This document shows positions 8,579 through 17,277 of a DNA stretch of 64,000 bases, in pieces (the first letter of the stretch is position 1; each line of letters begins with the position of its first letter). Source of the DNA: Candidatus Rifleibacteriota bacterium (GTDB taxonomy: Bacteria > Muiribacteriota > Ozemobacteria > Ozemobacterales > Ozemobacteraceae). Location of the stretch: positions 207,794 through 271,793 of the forward strand of contig JADFZL010000010.1 in the NCBI GenBank assembly GCA_015232575.1. The letters are read 5' to 3'. The notes beneath the pieces were generated by a model, which did no database searches, was not told the origin of the DNA, and saw only the letters and a list, made by a program, of their open reading frames with translations. The translations under genes were made by a program, and so were the position numbers.

Positions 8579-9598
8579 ATGATACAGATTGACGGTTCAG
8601 AAGGTGAAGGCGGCGGGCAGATACTTCGCAGTGCTCTTGCCCTTTCTGCATGCACAGGGAAGCCTTTCAGAATTTCTAACATTCGGGCTGGCCGAAAAAA
8701 AACCGGATTGCTGCGTCAGCATCTTACGGCTGTTCTTGCGATACAGAAAATATGCGATGCTGAAGTAATCGGAGCAGAGATATCTTCTCAGGTGCTTGAA
8801 TTTCATCCGGGAATTGTAAAGCCTGGCAAATACAGCTTTGCTGTTGGAACTGCCGGAAGCTCGATACTGGTTTTACAGACAATATTGCCGCCCTTATTGA
8901 CTGCCGGAGGAATTTCTGAGATTGAAATCGAAGGTGGCACTCATAATCCGGCGTCGCCGCCTTTTCACTACATGAGCGAAGTGTTTTTTCCAGCAATAAG
9001 CCTTATGGGATCTTCCTGCAAAGCTGAACTGCTGCAATGGGGATTCTATCCAGCGGGCGGTGGAAAATTCACAGCAAAAATAGTTTCGCCTGAAAATAAA
9101 TTGATACCATTAGATCTGGTTGAACGTGGCAAACTGAAGCATGCCGAGGTAATTGCGGTGGTATCAAAAATTCCCTGGGAAATTGCAGATGAAGAATGCA
9201 GGCTGATCGTTAAAAGTGCGAGATTTCAGATTGACAAGATTCGTCCTGAAACCGTCAAATCACCTGGACCCGGCAATGCAGCAATGATTTTAATGGAATT
9301 TGAAAACAGTCGAGCCATGTTTACAGCATTTGGAGAGCAGGGCGTATCACGAAACCGGGTCGCCCATCTGGCGGCTTCAGCCGCAAATAAAATGTATGAA
9401 TCAGGTGCAGCGACAGATGAACACCTCGCAGATCAAATGCTTCTTCCGATGGCTCTTGCCGGCAGTGGATCGTTCACAACGACGAGCATTTCAGATCACA
9501 CGATCACTAACATTAGTACAATTAAAAAATTCCTGGATATAAGAATTGAATATTCCCAGACAGACAAGAAAATCCATAGAGTACAAGTTGGCGATTAA
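8579..9598 (+). CDS. rtcA: RtcA, RNA 3'-terminal phosphate cyclase
   Basis: 339 aa, the usual length. It converts RNA 3'-phosphate ends to 2',3'-cyclic phosphates using ATP through a covalent enzyme-AMP intermediate, and acts in cytoplasmic RNA repair. Signatures are the N-terminal IDGSEGEGGGQILR (4-17), NIRAGRKKTGLLRQH (34-48), the GTAGS loop (90-94), THNPASPPF (121-129), and DEHLADQMLLP near 280-290, where His282 corresponds to the nucleotidylated histidine. AGGAGG lies 7 nt before the ATG. It is the first gene of the RtcR-controlled unit, with rtcB 330 bp downstream on the same strand. No archease gene is adjacent. Confidence 0.95.
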   Translation: MIQIDGSEGEGGGQILRSALALSACTGKPFRISNIRAGRKKTGLLRQHLTAVLAIQKICDAEVIGAEISSQVLEFHPGIVKPGKYSFAVGTAGSSILVLQTILPPLLTAGGISEIEIEGGTHNPASPPFHYMSEVFFPAISLMGSSCKAELLQWGFYPAGGGKFTAKIVSPENKLIPLDLVERGKLKHAEVIAVVSKIPWEIADEECRLIVKSARFQIDKIRPETVKSPGPGNAAMILMEFENSRAMFTAFGEQGVSRNRVAHLAASAANKMYESGAATDEHLADQMLLPMALAGSGSFTTTSISDHTITNISTIKKFLDIRIEYSQTDKKIHRVQVGD

Positions 9599-9830
9599 AG
9601 TGGCGTCAGAAATAAGTGGAAATGTCCAGTGTTATTGAGTAGTAACATAAAGCTAAATATAATTAAATATTTCGTGCTTTTCTGTGAAACAGAGTATGTT
9701 TATTAGTTGAAAGCCTTTCTTGAGGTGAGTTTGCAAATTTTATTTGCAATGAGGTCCCAACGTTGGCGCTTTCTTATAAGGTAAACAGGTTTATAACATT
9801 GCAATGTTGTATGGCAAACGCAATAGCGGA

Positions 9831-9907
9831 GGGCACAAAGTGCCCGACCGCGGGGAGTGAGCTGGTCGAACTTGTTCGACCGGCGAGAGGGGGCGCGTGC
9901 CCCCTCT
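9831..9907 (+). repeat. Three-hairpin GC-rich leader element, copy A (rtcB)
   Basis: Three consecutive perfect hairpins: GGGCAC-AAA-GTGCCC (9831-9845), GGTCGAA-CTTG-TTCGACC (9864-9881) and AGAGGGGGC-GCGT-GCCCCCTCT (9886-9907). A conserved linker GACCGCGGGGAGTGAG joins hairpins 1 and 2. After hairpin 3 comes a short A-run containing the AAAGGAG site of rtcB. Homologous elements, same orientation relative to their gene, precede purA (18499-18575) and the cheA-like gene (34011-34087). The stems differ between copies with base pairing kept. The rest of the 330-bp rtcA-rtcB gap holds no gene. Confidence 0.85.
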
Positions 9908-9928
9908 CTAAAAAGGAGAAAACTAGCT

Positions 9929-11164
9929 ATGGAATGGATAAAAGATAAATCAAGTATTTCGCCTGAAGCGCGTGTACCAATAAAGTCGTGGTGTCCCAAC
10001 CCTGAAGCTGAGGCAATTTCGCAGGCAGCTGACCTTGCTGCTCATCCGGCAGTGTCTTTTCATGTTGCACTGATGCCTGATTGTCATGTCGGTTACGGAA
10101 TGCCGATTGGAGGCGTTATTGCGTGCAGAAATGCGGTTATTCCAAATGCGGTTGGTGTAGATATCGGCTGTGGAATGGGAGCAGTTAAAACAAGTCTGAC
10201 TGCAGATAATTTGAGTGATATGCGGGCAATAAGAAGCATTCTTGATGAAATTAAGAAGCGAATACCTGTTGGAGAAGGCAACAGCCATAAACATCAGCAG
10301 GAATGGGACGGATTTGACCACTATGAAGAATCCGTAAGCAAAGATTCACCTGGATGGTTCGATTCTAACCGCCTGAATCATGATAGAAAAAATCTTGGCA
10401 CGCTTGGCGGTGGCAATCACTTCCTCGAAATTCAGGCCAGCACAAGTGATGAAATATGGATGATGCTGCATTCCGGCTCAAGAAATCTTGGGTACAGAAT
10501 TGCCAGTTTTTATCATAAACTTGCACAAAAATTAAATTCACTCTGGAGTACAGAGCTCCCGACGCCAAACCTTGCTTTTCTTCCGATAGATTCAGAAGAA
10601 GGGCAGGCATATATCCGCGACATGAAATTTGCCCTCAATTACGCAAGAGAAAATAGAAATAGAATGATGAAAATTTTCAAGGAAGTTATGCTTGAAAACA
10701 TTCCTGGAATAGAGTTTATCGAAGAAATAAATATCCATCATAATTATGCAGTACTTGAAAACCACTTTGGACAGAATGTCTGGGTTCACCGCAAAGGTGC
10801 AACTTCCGCAAAAGCCGGTGAATCGGGTATTATTCCTGGAAGCATGGGAACTTCGTCTTACATAGTAAAAGGTCTCGGAAACCCTGATTCGTTCTCATCA
10901 TGTTCTCACGGAGCCGGCAGAACAATGGGCAGAGGTCAGGCAAGCCGTTCACTTTCTCTTGATGAATGCGACAAGGCAATGAAAGGAATCGTCTTTGACC
11001 GATGGCACAAAGAGAAGTCTTCCAGAAGAAAAGGAAAAGGCGCCGAATACGACTTTGGCGAAGCTCCGCAGGCATATAAAAATATTGATCAGGTTATTCA
11101 AAACCAGCTTGATCTCATTGAACCATTAGTGAAGCTGAGGCCGCTTGGTGTAATCAAAGGCTGA
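9929..11164 (+). CDS. rtcB: RtcB, RNA-splicing ligase (3'-phosphate/5'-OH)
   Basis: 411 aa with the ATG at 9929 chosen because AAAGGAG precedes it; an in-frame start at 9857 would translate the upstream repeat element and is rejected. RtcB is a Mn-dependent, GTP-using ligase that joins RNA 2',3'-cyclic phosphate or 3'-phosphate ends to 5'-OH ends. Family motifs are MPDCHVGYGMPIGG (about 49-62), GVDIGCGMG with the metal-ligand cysteine (about 76-84), GGGNHFLEI, MLHSGSRNLG, RKGATSAK, GSMGTSSYIV and the C-terminal SHGAGR containing the guanylylated histidine. Length fits the short E. coli-type RtcB. Pairing with rtcA and rtcR makes an inducible RNA repair operon. The structured element just upstream suggests extra leader-level control of rtcB alone, which is inference. 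Confidence 0.95.
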   Translation: MEWIKDKSSISPEARVPIKSWCPNPEAEAISQAADLAAHPAVSFHVALMPDCHVGYGMPIGGVIACRNAVIPNAVGVDIGCGMGAVKTSLTADNLSDMRAIRSILDEIKKRIPVGEGNSHKHQQEWDGFDHYEESVSKDSPGWFDSNRLNHDRKNLGTLGGGNHFLEIQASTSDEIWMMLHSGSRNLGYRIASFYHKLAQKLNSLWSTELPTPNLAFLPIDSEEGQAYIRDMKFALNYARENRNRMMKIFKEVMLENIPGIEFIEEINIHHNYAVLENHFGQNVWVHRKGATSAKAGESGIIPGSMGTSSYIVKGLGNPDSFSSCSHGAGRTMGRGQASRSLSLDECDKAMKGIVFDRWHKEKSSRRKGKGAEYDFGEAPQAYKNIDQVIQNQLDLIEPLVKLRPLGVIKG

Positions 11165-11224
11165 CCTCTGAGGAATCAAAATCCTAAATTTGAGGGAAGA
11201 CCTGCATGCTTACTTTGTGGTGAG

Positions 11225-11291
11225 CTGTTGTCTCGAGCGAATGAGAGAGATCACATAAATGCGAGATTTCTCCTATCGGTCGAAATGACAT
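11225..11291. repeat. Dispersed inverted-repeat element, copy 3
   Basis: Reads from TGTTGTCTCGAGCG to ATCGGTCGAAATGACA, the inverted-repeat family described at 7988. It lies downstream of rtcB. The surrounding 365-bp gap to the next gene also contains the terminator at 11343 and an AT-rich promoter-like stretch (TATGAT near 11434). Confidence 0.75.
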
Positions 11292-11342
11292 AGATCACAA
11301 GAATTCGAATCTCTGATAATTTAAGCAGAAATTTAAACCCAT

Positions 11343-11361
11343 ACGGCCCCTGAAGGGCCGT
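11343..11361 (+). terminator. Hairpin terminator after rtcB
   Basis: ACGGCCC and GGGCCGT form a 7-bp GC-rich stem with loop CTGAA, followed by TTTCATTTCTTT. It lies about 180 bp after the rtcB stop and before the next gene on the same strand. Confidence 0.7.
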
Positions 11362-11529
11362 TTCATTTCTTTAGAAAACCTTCTTGATTTTCTCATGGTC
11401 AATATTACCTTGCTATTCCGGGAAGAAACAAAATATGATATAATTCATAATAGTCATTTATCGTTTACTCAAATTGTATTGCTGTACCTGTATTTCTGTT
11501 AAAGAAACATTTTTTAAAGGGGATAAAGT

Positions 11530-13047
11530 ATGAAAAAGAGTTATCGGATTATTATCATGCTGTTTTGTATTTTCACTGCCATGGCAAATCAGTCTGATGC
11601 TGGCGAAAAATTCAGGTCAGAGCCTTTGAATATGGCTTTGCAGAATGTGTTTGATTCGATTCATGCAGATGCCGACGTGATGACACAGATAAGGCTTCTT
11701 ACTGACAATGAAGCTTCATGGTATTCTCGCTGGAAAATGATAGATAGCGCCAAGACAACAATTGATACCACCTATTTCATTGTTCATCGTGATGTTTTTG
11801 GACTTTCCTTTCTGGGTTTATTGAGAAAGAAGGCTCAAGAGGGCGTAAAAGTTCGCCTGATGGTCGACGGAAGAAATGCTGTCTGGTCCAAAGGCATGAA
11901 GGATGTACTTCAGGAATTAGCCGGAGTTCCAAACGTAGAAATGAAATGGTACAATCCGCCAACTTCACAATTGGCAGAACTTTTTCAGCACCTGACAAAA
12001 ATAATGGCTGCGAATCATGACAAAATAATAATTATTGATGGAAGATTGACTATGATTGGCGGAAGAAATATTGGCGCCGATTATTTTGCCGGTAAAGGCG
12101 AATTACCCGTTGTATACCGCGATACTGACATTGTCATGAACGGTTATGAAATGGCAGAATCGTTAAAAGTTGCCTTCGAAGAAGAATGGGGATTGCTTAA
12201 AAACGCACTGATTCTTCCCGACCGCAGCAACTGGATAGATCAGACTGATTTACTTGAATTTGCTTATCAATGCATGTTGAAGTACATGAATGGTGAAGGC
12301 TTGATAAACCCTGAAGAGAATAAGGATCTTTCCGCAAAACAGAAGAAAATTGTTGAAGAATTGAATGCCGAATTGGGAAAATTCAAATGCATTTCAAAGT
12401 ATCCAAAGTTTGAGTTGTTTTACGGTGATCGCAGAAAAGCTGTGAAGGTTCTGGACAAACATTCATGCGTAGGAGTAAGAAACGACATATCCGATAATTT
12501 AATAAAGTTCATTGATGCCTCTCGTGACGAAGTCTTTCTTCAGAGTCCCTACCTTGTACTTTCAGATGCAGGAAAAGCCGCAATTCTAAGAGCTGCCAAT
12601 CGCGGTGTTAAAGTTATACTTCATACAAACAGCGGAGCAGCCACTGACAATCCATTTCCAATATCATTTTTCCTGAATGACTGGATAGATCTTTTGAAGG
12701 GACATAAAAACATTATAATTAAAGTTGCACGCGGCCAGGAAGACAGGCTTCATTCTAAAACATTTGTGTTCGACCGGCAGCTTGCATTTATTGGAAGCTA
12801 CAATCTTGATCCGCTCAGCGATACAATTAACAGTGAAATCGTGGCAGTTGTATTTGATCAGGAATTTGCTCTTATGACACGACTCAGAATGGAAAATGAT
12901 ACCAAAACAGCTCTTGAATATAAAATTGAAGTCGGTCCAGATGGAAAAGTAAAAACAATTTTCGGGCCTGAAGATCACACTCCACCTTCAGCTCTTCGCA
13001 AATTTAATTTACTCAGAAAGCTGAGTTGGCTCAGACCATTAATCTGA
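11530..13047 (+). CDS. Exported phospholipase D / cardiolipin synthase-like protein
   Basis: 505 aa with AAAGGGG upstream of the ATG. A signal peptide covers about residues 1-25 (hydrophobic RIIIMLFCIFTAMA, cleavage near SDAGEK). Two HKD catalytic motifs define the PLD superfamily: HDKIIIIDGRLTMIGGRN in the first half and HSKTFVFDRQLAFIGSYN in the second, each HxK(x)4D with the downstream GG/GS-x-N. Each domain supplies one half of the active site. Members act on phospholipids (cardiolipin synthesis, transphosphatidylation) or nucleic acids; a signal peptide favours a periplasmic phospholipid-directed enzyme. It lacks the N-terminal membrane segments of classical cardiolipin synthase. It stands alone and converges on the purine operon, with a terminator hairpin between. 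Confidence 0.85.
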   Translation: MKKSYRIIIMLFCIFTAMANQSDAGEKFRSEPLNMALQNVFDSIHADADVMTQIRLLTDNEASWYSRWKMIDSAKTTIDTTYFIVHRDVFGLSFLGLLRKKAQEGVKVRLMVDGRNAVWSKGMKDVLQELAGVPNVEMKWYNPPTSQLAELFQHLTKIMAANHDKIIIIDGRLTMIGGRNIGADYFAGKGELPVVYRDTDIVMNGYEMAESLKVAFEEEWGLLKNALILPDRSNWIDQTDLLEFAYQCMLKYMNGEGLINPEENKDLSAKQKKIVEELNAELGKFKCISKYPKFELFYGDRRKAVKVLDKHSCVGVRNDISDNLIKFIDASRDEVFLQSPYLVLSDAGKAAILRAANRGVKVILHTNSGAATDNPFPISFFLNDWIDLLKGHKNIIIKVARGQEDRLHSKTFVFDRQLAFIGSYNLDPLSDTINSEIVAVVFDQEFALMTRLRMENDTKTALEYKIEVGPDGKVKTIFGPEDHTPPSALRKFNLLRKLSWLRPLI

Positions 13048-13068
13048 ATTCAAGGGATCATATAAAAA

Positions 13069-13101
13069 GGGGCAAGAGAACTTTATTGTTACTCTTGCCC
13101 C
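13069..13101. terminator. Bidirectional terminator between PLD gene and purL
   Basis: GGGGCAAGAG and CTCTTGCCCC form a perfect 10-bp stem with a 13-nt loop. It is flanked by AAAAA on the left and a T-rich stretch on the right, so it can serve both converging transcription units. Confidence 0.85.
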
Positions 13102-13134
13102 TCTTACTTTCTGGAAATTCAATATTCTACGAAC

Positions 13135-16100
13135 TTATTCGAAGTTAAGAGCGTTGCGCCATTTGTCTGAGAGATCGCTGATTTTTGCCTCAATAAGAAT
13201 TCTTTCACAACTACCACTATTTTCGCGGACTCTGAGAACTCTGTCGGAAGTAACTTGTCCAAGAAAATGGCAGTCTTTTCCAAAAAGTTCTTCGAAAGCA
13301 CCACGATTCTCATATCTTATTGAAACAACAAACCGCGAATGAGATTCAGAAAATAGCGCAGCAGCCGTTGAACCGGCAGATTTCGCAATAAGGGAAATGT
13401 CTGCATCCAAACCAAGGTTTCCGCCAAAGGCTGATTCAGCAAGTGCGACAGCCAACCCGCCGTCAGAAATATCATGACACGATTCTATGAGACTTTTTGA
13501 AACCGCCTGACTGACCGTCTGATAGCGTCTCTTAGCTTCTTCTTTTCTTACGACCGGTACTTTATTACCCAACTGCTTTAAGAGTTTCAGAAATTCTGAA
13601 GCTCCAAGCTCGTCATAGGTGCTTCCAATGAGATAAACCAGATCACCTTCAGCTTTAAATTCAGATGTTACGCATTTCCTGATGTCATCTATGCGTGCTG
13701 CAACAGAGTACAGAATTGTCGGGGGCACGGAAATTCTTACATCTCCCCATCGAAAGTCATTCTTCATACTGTCTTTGCCGGATGTCATCGGAATATTGTA
13801 GAAAACCGCCGTATCATACAATGCTTCGTTCATTTGTACAAGCTTCGCCAGTTTGATTCCGCCGTCAGGGTTAGTCAGCGGATCAAGAACTGAATCAGGA
13901 ACACAGAAATTATCGTTTACGCTCCAGAAGTTCCCGGTCGAATCGTTCAGATCGGGCAATCTTCCGCCTATTGAGATTATCTGTCTGATTGCTTCATCGA
14001 AGGCGCCTGCAGACATTTGATACGCGTCAATATCGCCATATTTCGGACAGATTCCATTCGAAACGGCTATTCCGACCCATGAATCGAAATCAATCCGCAT
14101 TACTGCTGCATCCTGAGGAGCATTTCCCGTGAGACCCATCAAGGGCTTGATTACCGACCGACCTTTTACTTCATGGTCATACCGGCGAATTACAGGCTCA
14201 CGTGAACAGATGTTCTGGCTGCCAAGCAATTTAAAGAGAATGTCTTTATAATTCAAATCTCCCGGAATCTCAGGAGCAGAAAGGTGCGGCCTGGTCCATT
14301 CGGCATTAAGAACTTTTCTGGGAACTCCATGATGCAAGAAATCAAGGCTTAACAGAGCCACTTTTGAATCATTGTAACGAATATCAAGAAGACCCTGTGA
14401 TGTAAAAACGCCGATCTGGTTTATTTCAACTTCATATTGAGCGGCAAGAGCCATAATTTCGGTTTCTTTTTCAGGTTCAATAACCAGAATCATTCGCTCC
14501 TGAGATTCTGAAAGGAATATTTCCCAGGGCTTCAGTCCGGAATATTTCAGTGGAACACTTTCAAGTGTTATCAACGCTCCATCAGAAATCTGCGCCAACT
14601 CGCCGACCGCTGATGAGAGACCTCCTGCACCGCAGTCTGTAACGCATTTTACAAGCCCTTCTCTGCATGCAGTTTCCAGGAAATCTGATAAAAGTTTCTG
14701 AGTAATCGGGCTTCCTATTTGTACAGCAGAAAGTGGCGAATTTTCGTCGATTTCAGCTGAGGAAAAAGTTGCCCCGTGTATTCCATCTTTTCCTACTCTT
14801 CCGCCTGAAGTGAAAATAAGATCTCCCGGAGCAATTTCTTTGTCCCAGGCTGACCGACTACAGTATTCAGCCGGAAGTATTGCGCCGGTGCCACAGTAAA
14901 CGAGCGGCTTTCCGCTGAATCGGTCGTCGAAAACGATGCTTCCGTTGATTGTAGGAACTCCTGATTTATTTCCGCCGTCTTCGATGCCATGGCAGACGCC
15001 TTGAAATACAGTCTTCGGATGAAGCTGTCCGGGAAATAATTTCCCTGAATAATCAGGCATTCCAAAACACAGAACGTTGGTATTAAACAGAAGTCTGGCA
15101 CCGCCTCTGCCGGTTCCCATCGGATCGCGGTTATTTCCAAGAATTCCAGTCAGCGCACCGCCGTACGGATCGAGTGCTGATGGAGAATTGTGAGTTTCCA
15201 CTTTCCAGACAAATAAACGATTTTCGTCAATTCGTACAACGCCGGCATTATCTGAAAAAACTTTTATAAGCCAGTCATTGTCTGGTTCAGAAAAACGGCT
15301 TTTTATTGTGGCGGTGGATTTTTTTATGTAAGTTGAAAAGAGTGAGTCAATAGTCTTTTCTTCGCCAGTTTCTTTGTTTTTGTAGCGAATTTCAGCGGCA
15401 AATTCCTTGTGTTTGCAATGTTCCGACCATGTCTGGGCGATAATTTCAAGCTCACATTCAGTAGGGTTTTCGGTCAGCCCTGATCGTAGGCGCAAATTCT
15501 GGACAGTTGGATTGAGATAATAATCTCTGATGGCTTTCATTTCAGGAATATTCAGGGAAAGAAGGCGATCGCGTGAAAGTGCAAAAAGTTCAGTTTCGTC
15601 GTCAGGTAATTTAATTTCAAGGGTTACCGGGTCTGTTTTCAGCTTTACTTTTGCAGAATAATCAAATCTCGGAAGTCCGGAACCTGTTTCGAAGTGATTT
15701 ACTAGTCTGTTTCCCAGGAGATCAACTGCTATTTCATGAAGTTGATCATTCTCAAAAGAATTTTCAAACAAGTACATGTCGCAGGTAAAAATATTCTGCT
15801 CATGATTTACCGGAATTTGCAGGAAATCTTCCAGTACGCGCTGCGCCGAAGCTCCTTCATCATCTGTAACACCGGGAAGTTTTGATACTACGATAAATGA
15901 TCCGCCTTTTCTTTCGGGAAAGACGTCAATGTAAATATCGTGAAGTATTTCGTCTTTCAGTCCGTTTGAAGCGAATCTTCCGATTTCGTCTGTTGACAAA
16001 TCAAGGAACAGAGTGAATATCTTAACTGTTTTAACGATTCCCGGGTCTTTGCCTTTGCTCTTTTTGATTTTTTCTCTAATTTTTCGGGCTGCAACATCCT

Positions 16101-16185
16101 CAACACCGGGTTTTACAACACGAAAAATTCTGCTTGGCGGATTTTCGTAGAATCTGAAGGAAACACCGTCGGCTGAAGAATTCAT
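13135..16185 (-). CDS. purL: PurL, phosphoribosylformylglycinamidine synthase (no glutaminase domain)
   Basis: 1016 aa. It catalyses the ATP-dependent amidation of FGAR to FGAM in purine synthesis. The N-terminus (about 18-185) looks like the PurS-like region of long PurL proteins. The synthetase core has TWSEHCKHKEF (252-262), ETHNSPSALDPYGGALTG (330-347), GNNRDPMGTGRGG and a second half with SGKDSM and DISDGGL. Unlike the 1300-aa PurL of enterobacteria it stops after the second synthetase half (ending SDLSDKWRNALNFE) and lacks the C-terminal glutamine amidotransferase, so a separate PurQ must supply ammonia; none is in this window. It is the last gene of the purA-purM-purL unit; its ATG follows the purM stop directly (TAAATG). 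Confidence 0.93.
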   Translation of the reverse strand: MNSSADGVSFRFYENPPSRIFRVVKPGVEDVAARKIREKIKKSKGKDPGIVKTVKIFTLFLDLSTDEIGRFASNGLKDEILHDIYIDVFPERKGGSFIVVSKLPGVTDDEGASAQRVLEDFLQIPVNHEQNIFTCDMYLFENSFENDQLHEIAVDLLGNRLVNHFETGSGLPRFDYSAKVKLKTDPVTLEIKLPDDETELFALSRDRLLSLNIPEMKAIRDYYLNPTVQNLRLRSGLTENPTECELEIIAQTWSEHCKHKEFAAEIRYKNKETGEEKTIDSLFSTYIKKSTATIKSRFSEPDNDWLIKVFSDNAGVVRIDENRLFVWKVETHNSPSALDPYGGALTGILGNNRDPMGTGRGGARLLFNTNVLCFGMPDYSGKLFPGQLHPKTVFQGVCHGIEDGGNKSGVPTINGSIVFDDRFSGKPLVYCGTGAILPAEYCSRSAWDKEIAPGDLIFTSGGRVGKDGIHGATFSSAEIDENSPLSAVQIGSPITQKLLSDFLETACREGLVKCVTDCGAGGLSSAVGELAQISDGALITLESVPLKYSGLKPWEIFLSESQERMILVIEPEKETEIMALAAQYEVEINQIGVFTSQGLLDIRYNDSKVALLSLDFLHHGVPRKVLNAEWTRPHLSAPEIPGDLNYKDILFKLLGSQNICSREPVIRRYDHEVKGRSVIKPLMGLTGNAPQDAAVMRIDFDSWVGIAVSNGICPKYGDIDAYQMSAGAFDEAIRQIISIGGRLPDLNDSTGNFWSVNDNFCVPDSVLDPLTNPDGGIKLAKLVQMNEALYDTAVFYNIPMTSGKDSMKNDFRWGDVRISVPPTILYSVAARIDDIRKCVTSEFKAEGDLVYLIGSTYDELGASEFLKLLKQLGNKVPVVRKEEAKRRYQTVSQAVSKSLIESCHDISDGGLAVALAESAFGGNLGLDADISLIAKSAGSTAAALFSESHSRFVVSIRYENRGAFEELFGKDCHFLGQVTSDRVLRVRENSGSCERILIEAKISDLSDKWRNALNFE

Positions 16186-17277
16186 TTATTTTCCACTCCT
16201 TGTGTAGAGAAGGTCGTCAGAAGAAATGGCTTTCGACTTGATTCTGACACCCGGAACCGAAGTGACTCTGCCGCAAACCTGTGCGATGTAGCCGCATATT
16301 TCGGCGATTTTTAGTATTTCTCCAGATGAATCAGCAGGTGCAACTATGAGCATTCCAGTTCCCATGTTCCAGAGTCGGTATGCCTTCTCATCGCTGACAT
16401 TTCCAAGTTCCTGAGTTTTCTTCATAAAGTCATGCGGTTCGAAAAGATTGTCAAGTTCTGCTCCAAGAGCTTTATATTTAAGAATTCTGCCTAGATTATC
16501 AGGTACTCCGCCGCCAGTAATATGTGCAATACCTGAAACTCTGATATCAGATTCAAGAATTTTTGTAATACAGGGTGAATATATCAAAGATGGCGTAAGA
16601 AGAGCTTTTCCCCATGTAACATTTTTACTGAAATTCTCAGAATGCCAATTTTCACCGAAAGCACCTGAAAGTATTTTTCTTGCCATGGAAAAACCGTTAC
16701 TTCTGAATCCGCGGCTTTTAAATGCAATTACAACATCGCCTTCTTTTGCATTTGATGCGCTTATCGGTTTTCTGCCTTTAGGAACATAGCCAATTGCAGT
16801 CGCACACCAGTTAAAATGCATTGAACTTCCCCAACCGGAAATTCTTGCGCCCAGCTCGGCTATTTCTCCACCGGTTACTGATACTTTTGAAAAATTTGCT
16901 GCCTCGTAAAGCCCCTTCATAAGACTCTCTACGATTGCGTGATCAAGCACGTCAACATCAAGAATGTTGGTAATATTTGCCGGTACAACACCATTTGCAA
17001 TGAGATCATCAGCTACCATTGCGATCAGGTCGTATCCGAGCGTTGAATGGTCGCCAGTTCGCTCGGCAATTTCAGCTTTTGTGCCAATGCCATCAGAAGT
17101 CATTCCGATTAAAGTTTCGCCAAATTTCATTATATTGCAGAAAGCACCGTCGATCTCAAGAGCTACCTCGCCGGGGAATCCTGAACGATTTTTAAATGAT
17201 TTTTTCGCCCAGGAAAAAGCCATTTTCGAACATGAGTGGCCGGAATCCAGGTCTATTCCTGAGTTGTTCAGCGTCAT
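16186..17277 (-). CDS. purM: PurM, phosphoribosylaminoimidazole (AIR) synthase
   Basis: 363 aa, close to the usual length of about 345. It closes FGAM to AIR with ATP, the step after PurL. Motifs include TSDGIGTKAEIAERTG and YDLIAMVADDLIANG (substrate and ATP site), GGEIAELGARI, AFKSRGFRSNGFSMAR, and ITGGGVPDNLGRIL, all characteristic of the PurM fold. Its start overlaps the purA stop by 4 nt (ATGA), and its stop abuts the purL start, so the three genes are tightly coupled. The N-terminus (about 20 residues, NNSGIDLDSGHSCSKM) matches the family's leading GIDIDAG-like segment, supporting this start. Confidence 0.95.
   Translation of the reverse strand: MTLNNSGIDLDSGHSCSKMAFSWAKKSFKNRSGFPGEVALEIDGAFCNIMKFGETLIGMTSDGIGTKAEIAERTGDHSTLGYDLIAMVADDLIANGVVPANITNILDVDVLDHAIVESLMKGLYEAANFSKVSVTGGEIAELGARISGWGSSMHFNWCATAIGYVPKGRKPISASNAKEGDVVIAFKSRGFRSNGFSMARKILSGAFGENWHSENFSKNVTWGKALLTPSLIYSPCITKILESDIRVSGIAHITGGGVPDNLGRILKYKALGAELDNLFEPHDFMKKTQELGNVSDEKAYRLWNMGTGMLIVAPADSSGEILKIAEICGYIAQVCGRVTSVPGVRIKSKAISSDDLLYTRSGK

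Noticed and set aside
9886..9907. Hairpin 3 of the leader element as a rho-independent terminator
   Set aside because: It is followed by an A-run and a ribosome binding site in the sense direction; no T-run follows on either strand.
9857..9928. N-terminal extension of RtcB from the upstream in-frame start
   Set aside because: It would translate hairpins 2 and 3 of the leader element and has no ribosome binding site; the ATG at 9929 has AAAGGAG and matches family length.
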